Assembly (NCBI GenBank): GCA_964558465.1
Contig: CAZLEF010000032.1
Location: forward strand, 6,214-70,213
DNA: 64,000 nucleotides
Origin: JACJYC01 sp964558465
Lineage (GTDB): Bacteria; Bacteroidota; Bacteroidia; Chitinophagales; Saprospiraceae
Direction: 5' to 3'
Under the pieces are notes generated by a model that was not told where the DNA came from, did not search any database, and saw nothing but the letters and a program-made list of their open reading frames with translations. Shown one piece after another: positions 60,913 through 64,000 of the stretch (position 1 is the stretch's first letter; every line of letters starts with the position of its first letter). Both the position numbers and the translations under genes were made by a program.

Positions 60913-63153
60913 ATGTCCATCATAAAAACAACCTACGGCAGGCGTTCCTTCCTGAAATCCACGGCCCTCGCAGGGGGCGGCATGATGCTCGGATTCAGTT
61001 GGCTGGCTTCGTGTAAACCCTCGGCGGAGGAAGTCCTGACCATGCCAAAAGAATGGTTCAATATCAACGGCTTTTTAAAGATCGGGGAGAACGGCGTGGT
61101 CACCATCATGTCGCCGAATCCGGAGATCGGGCAGAATGTGAAAACTTCCATGCCCATGATCGTAGCGGAGGAACTCGATGTGGACTGGGATAATGTTATC
61201 GTGGAGCAAGCGCCGCTGAATACCGACCTGTTCGTCCGGCAGTTGGCAGGTGGCAGCCAGTCTATCCGGCAGGGGTGGAATGGACTTCGGATGGCCGGCG
61301 CTTCCGCCCGTCAGATGCTCCGTGAAGCGGCTGCCCAGGCCTGGCAGGTACCCGCGGAGGAGATCACCACCGAAGCAGGCGTTTTGCACCATAAAAGCAG
61401 CGGCAAGTCGGCGGGATACGGCGAAATGGCCTCGGCTGCGGCCAAAATGCCCGTACCGGAGGAGGTGAAGCTGAAAGAGGTGAAGGACTTCAGGATCATC
61501 GGTACCTCCCGCAAGAATGTGGACGGCCGGAAGATCGTGACAGGGCAACCGCTTTTCGGGTCGGACTATCGCCGCGACGGCATGCTCATCGCCATGATCG
61601 CACATCCTCCGGCTTTTGGTTTGAAACTCAAATCAGTAGACGACTCGGCAGCCAGGGCCATGCCCGGCATCAAAGACGTTTTTACCATCAAGACCTACAA
61701 CGACGATTACGAACGGAACCGGTTCGACGTCAGCGCTTTCCCCGACCTCGTCGTCGTCGTCGGCAACACCACCTGGGAGGTGATGAACGCCAAAAAAGCG
61801 CTGAAGATCGAGTGGGAACCATCCGAGGCAATCGCACAACCCAATGTCAGCAATAATGCCACTCAAACCTTGACCGGACTGGAAAATTCGACCGACCACA
61901 CGGCAAAAATGACCGAACTGGCCGCCGGGCCTGCAAAGCTGCTCCGCAAGGACGGCGACCCGGAAGCGGCCTTCAAAAATGCAGCCCAGGTCATCGAGCG
62001 CACCTATACCGCCCCCTTCCTCGCCCACAATACGATGGAGCCGATGAACTTCTTCGCCCATGTGACGGCGGACAAAGCGGAACTCGTCGGGCCGATCCAG
62101 ACCCCGGAGTTCATGGAAAAAAGCGTGGCAGCCCGCCTCGGCCTGCCGCTCGAAAAGATCGATATCCAGATGACGCGTATGGGCGGCGGCTTCGGGCGGC
62201 GGCTCTTCGGCCATTTTGGGGTGGAGGCGGCGGTCATTTCACAAAAAATGAACGCGCCGGTCAAGCTGATCTACAGCCGTGAGGACGACATGACCTTCGG
62301 CAGCTATCGCCCGGCTTACCATGTCACCTACCGCGCTGCTTTGGATGCCGGTAAAAACCTCGTCGGCTTCCACGTGCGGGCCGGCGGCATCCCGGAAAGT
62401 CCCGTCGCCGCAAACCGCTTCCCCGCAGGCGCCGTCGACAACTACCTCGCCGAGGATTGGACGCTGGGATCCAACATCTCCATCGGGGCATGGCGGGCGC
62501 CAAGGTCGAACTTTATCGCCGGCGCCGAACAGTCCTTTCTCGACGAAGTCGCAGAGGCTGCCGGGAAAGACCCCATAACCTTCCGTCTTGAGCTTTTGGA
62601 CCGTGCAAAAAACAACCCCGTCGGCAAGGAAAACGACTACGAGGCAGCGCGTTATGCCGGGGTGCTGGAACTGGTGCGGGAAAAATCGGGCTGGAGCCAA
62701 CCGCCGGCCAACGTTCACCGGGGTATTGCCGCCTATTTCTGCCACAACTCCTATGTGGCGCAGGTGGTGGACATGGTGCTGGAAGATGGCAAACCCGTGG
62801 TGCAAAAAGTCCATTGCGCCGTCGACTGCGGCATCGTGATAAACCCCATCGCCGCCGTCAACCTCTCGGAGGGCGGCATTGTGGACGGCATCGGCCACGC
62901 CCTGTACAGCGCCATGACCTTCAGGGATGGCGTGCCGGAGCAAAACAATTTTGACAAATACCGCCTTATCCGCCACAGCGAGGCGCCCAAGTCCATCGAG
63001 GTGCATTTCGTGAAAAACGAGATCGACCCGACGGGCCTCGGCGAGCCGGTGAACCCGCCCATCATCGGGGCGCTCGCCAACGCCATGTACCGGGCGACGG
63101 GCAAACGGGTGTACCATCAGCCGTTTATGGGGGGAAATCAGGTGTTGGGGTAA
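60913..63153 (+). CDS. xanthine dehydrogenase/IorB-type molybdopterin subunit with Tat signal
   Basis: The product has 746 residues from the ATG at 60913. YGRRSFLKSTALAGGGMMLG is a Tat signal ending in a possible lipobox (LASC). The aldehyde oxidase/xanthine dehydrogenase fold follows, with the cofactor loops MTRMGGGFGRRLFGHFGVEAA and GAWRAPRSNFIAGAEQSFLDE and the C-terminal GLGEPVNPPIIGALANAMY. It most resembles isoquinoline 1-oxidoreductase beta subunits and would hydroxylate a heterocycle or oxidise an aldehyde in the periplasm using molybdenum. The 2Fe-2S partner is not encoded on either side within the window. Confidence 0.88.
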   Translation: MSIIKTTYGRRSFLKSTALAGGGMMLGFSWLASCKPSAEEVLTMPKEWFNINGFLKIGENGVVTIMSPNPEIGQNVKTSMPMIVAEELDVDWDNVIVEQAPLNTDLFVRQLAGGSQSIRQGWNGLRMAGASARQMLREAAAQAWQVPAEEITTEAGVLHHKSSGKSAGYGEMASAAAKMPVPEEVKLKEVKDFRIIGTSRKNVDGRKIVTGQPLFGSDYRRDGMLIAMIAHPPAFGLKLKSVDDSAARAMPGIKDVFTIKTYNDDYERNRFDVSAFPDLVVVVGNTTWEVMNAKKALKIEWEPSEAIAQPNVSNNATQTLTGLENSTDHTAKMTELAAGPAKLLRKDGDPEAAFKNAAQVIERTYTAPFLAHNTMEPMNFFAHVTADKAELVGPIQTPEFMEKSVAARLGLPLEKIDIQMTRMGGGFGRRLFGHFGVEAAVISQKMNAPVKLIYSREDDMTFGSYRPAYHVTYRAALDAGKNLVGFHVRAGGIPESPVAANRFPAGAVDNYLAEDWTLGSNISIGAWRAPRSNFIAGAEQSFLDEVAEAAGKDPITFRLELLDRAKNNPVGKENDYEAARYAGVLELVREKSGWSQPPANVHRGIAAYFCHNSYVAQVVDMVLEDGKPVVQKVHCAVDCGIVINPIAAVNLSEGGIVDGIGHALYSAMTFRDGVPEQNNFDKYRLIRHSEAPKSIEVHFVKNEIDPTGLGEPVNPPIIGALANAMYRATGKRVYHQPFMGGNQVLG

Positions 63154-63193
63154 GATAATAAGTTATCCATTACCTTTACCCCAAAACACCGCC

Positions 63194-63937
63194 ATGAAAT
63201 CAAAACTGCTTTTGCCCTTCCTGATGGCCGGCCTCCTGGTTTCTGCCAGCCCGGCCTTCAGCCAGACCCCGGATACCGCCTCCGTCCCCGAAACCTTCGC
63301 CATTGTTCTCAGCCAGGACAATGCCTTCGGCTTCAACCCCGCCGTATTCGGAAGCTTCGGCCTCAATGCCCAAAGCGGTGTTTCCTTCACGTTTTACAGC
63401 ATTTTCTGGACCAACCCCAGTTACGGTACCCTTATCGACGGCTCCGACCTCTGGCTCGAAACCGGCGCCGGCATCAGCTTCACCGGTTTGGATGGCAGGC
63501 TCTTTCTCAACCCGTCCATCGGCCTGACACACGGGCGTTTGCTTTCCGACAGTCCGCGCGGCGCCGTAGCGGAAGGCATCGTGCCGTCGGTCGCGGCGCT
63601 TTTTTCGGACGGCATATTCGAGTCCGAATTGTATTTTTCCTGGTACAAGGGGTTGAAAAACAAGGGCAACAACGCCGGCGACTACCTGCTTTACTGGATC
63701 CTGCCGGGGGTTAGGGTCTCTAAAAGGGTGGCGCTTGGTTTGCATTACGAGGGATTTGACCGGGTCCGGCATGCCCGCGGCGACACCGGCCAGCAGTATG
63801 CCTGGCTGGGTGGTTTTCTCAAATTCAACCTAAGCAACCGCTATATTTTCCGGTTTTCAACCGGTTCTAACACAGCCAAAAACGGGATTTACAGCGATGG
63901 TTTTTATAAACTGGCGGTGACGGTGGCGTTGCCTTGA
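63194..63937 (+). CDS. DUF6733-like outer-membrane protein
   Basis: The product has 247 residues with signal peptide ending PAFSQ. The rest is made of amphipathic strands with Gly/Phe/Tyr (VSFTFYSIFWTNPSYGTLIDG, LWLETGAGISFTGL, FESELYFSWYKGLKNKG, NRYIFRFSTGSNTA), fitting a small outer-membrane barrel. The body matches my memory of DUF6733, a family without known function. It starts 40 bases after the molybdoenzyme gene. Confidence 0.65.
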   Translation: MKSKLLLPFLMAGLLVSASPAFSQTPDTASVPETFAIVLSQDNAFGFNPAVFGSFGLNAQSGVSFTFYSIFWTNPSYGTLIDGSDLWLETGAGISFTGLDGRLFLNPSIGLTHGRLLSDSPRGAVAEGIVPSVAALFSDGIFESELYFSWYKGLKNKGNNAGDYLLYWILPGVRVSKRVALGLHYEGFDRVRHARGDTGQQYAWLGGFLKFNLSNRYIFRFSTGSNTAKNGIYSDGFYKLAVTVALP

Positions 63938-63947
63938 GGGTAGGGCT

Positions 63948-64000
63948 GTTGATTTGTTGATTTGTTGATTTGTTGATTTGTTGATTTGTTGATTTGTTGA
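63948..64000 (+). repeat. TGATTTGT tandem repeat (runs off window)
   Basis: At least six copies of the 8-mer TTGATTTG continue to the window edge. The same unit fills the operon spacer at 22392-22426, there reading the same way on the minus strand. Confidence 0.9.

Noticed and set aside
1..64000. Insertion sequence, prophage or tRNA-linked genomic island boundaries
   Set aside because: No transposase, integrase, phage gene, tRNA or long terminal inverted repeats were recognised by eye; a dedicated search could still find short tRNAs I missed.

Overview
The window reads as chromosomal DNA from a member of the Bacteroidota, most likely the Saprospiria/Lewinella side of the phylum. This is inferred from two type IX secretion (T9SS) C-terminal sorting domains, a one-component hybrid sensor (HTCS), LytS/LytTR signalling, TAnnTTTG-type promoter boxes, weak Shine-Dalgarno sequences, many Tat- or lipobox-bearing proteins, and intergenic DNA full of short tandem and palindromic repeats. 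No rRNA, tRNA, transposase, CRISPR array or phage gene was seen. One 100-N assembly gap lies at 15093-15192.

Layout. 1-9.3 kb: a GH43-like glycosidase cut by the window edge, a decayed VIT1/CCC1 iron transporter, a REP-rich spacer, a PSCyt1/DUF1549/DUF1553 plus DUF1501 pair of the type common in Planctomycetes, and a Tat-exported NHL-type propeller. 9.5-11.3 kb: a SnoaL-like lipoprotein and a DoxX-like membrane protein. 11.5-24.7 kb: a fused ResB-CcsA cytochrome c maturation protein faces a seven-gene minus-strand operon. That operon encodes a b-type membrane cytochrome, a membrane-anchored Fe-S/FAD pyridine-nucleotide oxidoreductase, multihaem c-type cytochromes with 23, 16 and about 28 CxxCH motifs, an outer-membrane beta-barrel and an NrfJ/OB-like lipoprotein. 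Together they could move electrons from NAD(P)H across both membranes; I consider this one of the two most interesting systems here.

24.9-31.8 kb: a phosphopantetheinyl transferase, then a MacAB/DevBCA-like exporter operon (ATPase, HlyD adaptor, FtsX-like permease, TolC) divergent from a MarR regulator, then an alpha/beta hydrolase. 31.8-40.6 kb: a truncated DUF4143 ATPase, a Gfo/Idh/MocA oxidoreductase, an AraC N-terminal remnant, a T9SS-exported N-formylglutamate-amidohydrolase-like protein, an S41 peptidase, an intact DUF4143 ATPase, a ChaN-like haem protein and a GH140/DUF4038 protein. 40.6-51.7 kb: a LytS/LytTR two-component pair, several secreted proteins of unknown role, a 1352-residue HTCS and a Uma2 nuclease. 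51.7-57 kb: a T9SS propeller protein, then an AT-rich overlapping three-gene island (polytopic membrane protein, membrane-anchored receptor-like protein, EAD11-like adaptor). The last two island proteins end in the same motif, suggesting an undescribed signalling or conflict module. An ATP-grasp enzyme follows. 57-64 kb: a multicopper oxidase coupled to a DJ-1/AraC regulator, an esterase lipoprotein, a Tat-exported molybdopterin subunit without a visible Fe-S partner, and a DUF6733-like protein.

Repeat families recur throughout the spacers (CACTAAG, GGAGACTGGG, TGATTTGT, 9-mers ending in CAAT(C), CCGGACC palindromes). One family appears to have entered a coding sequence in frame.
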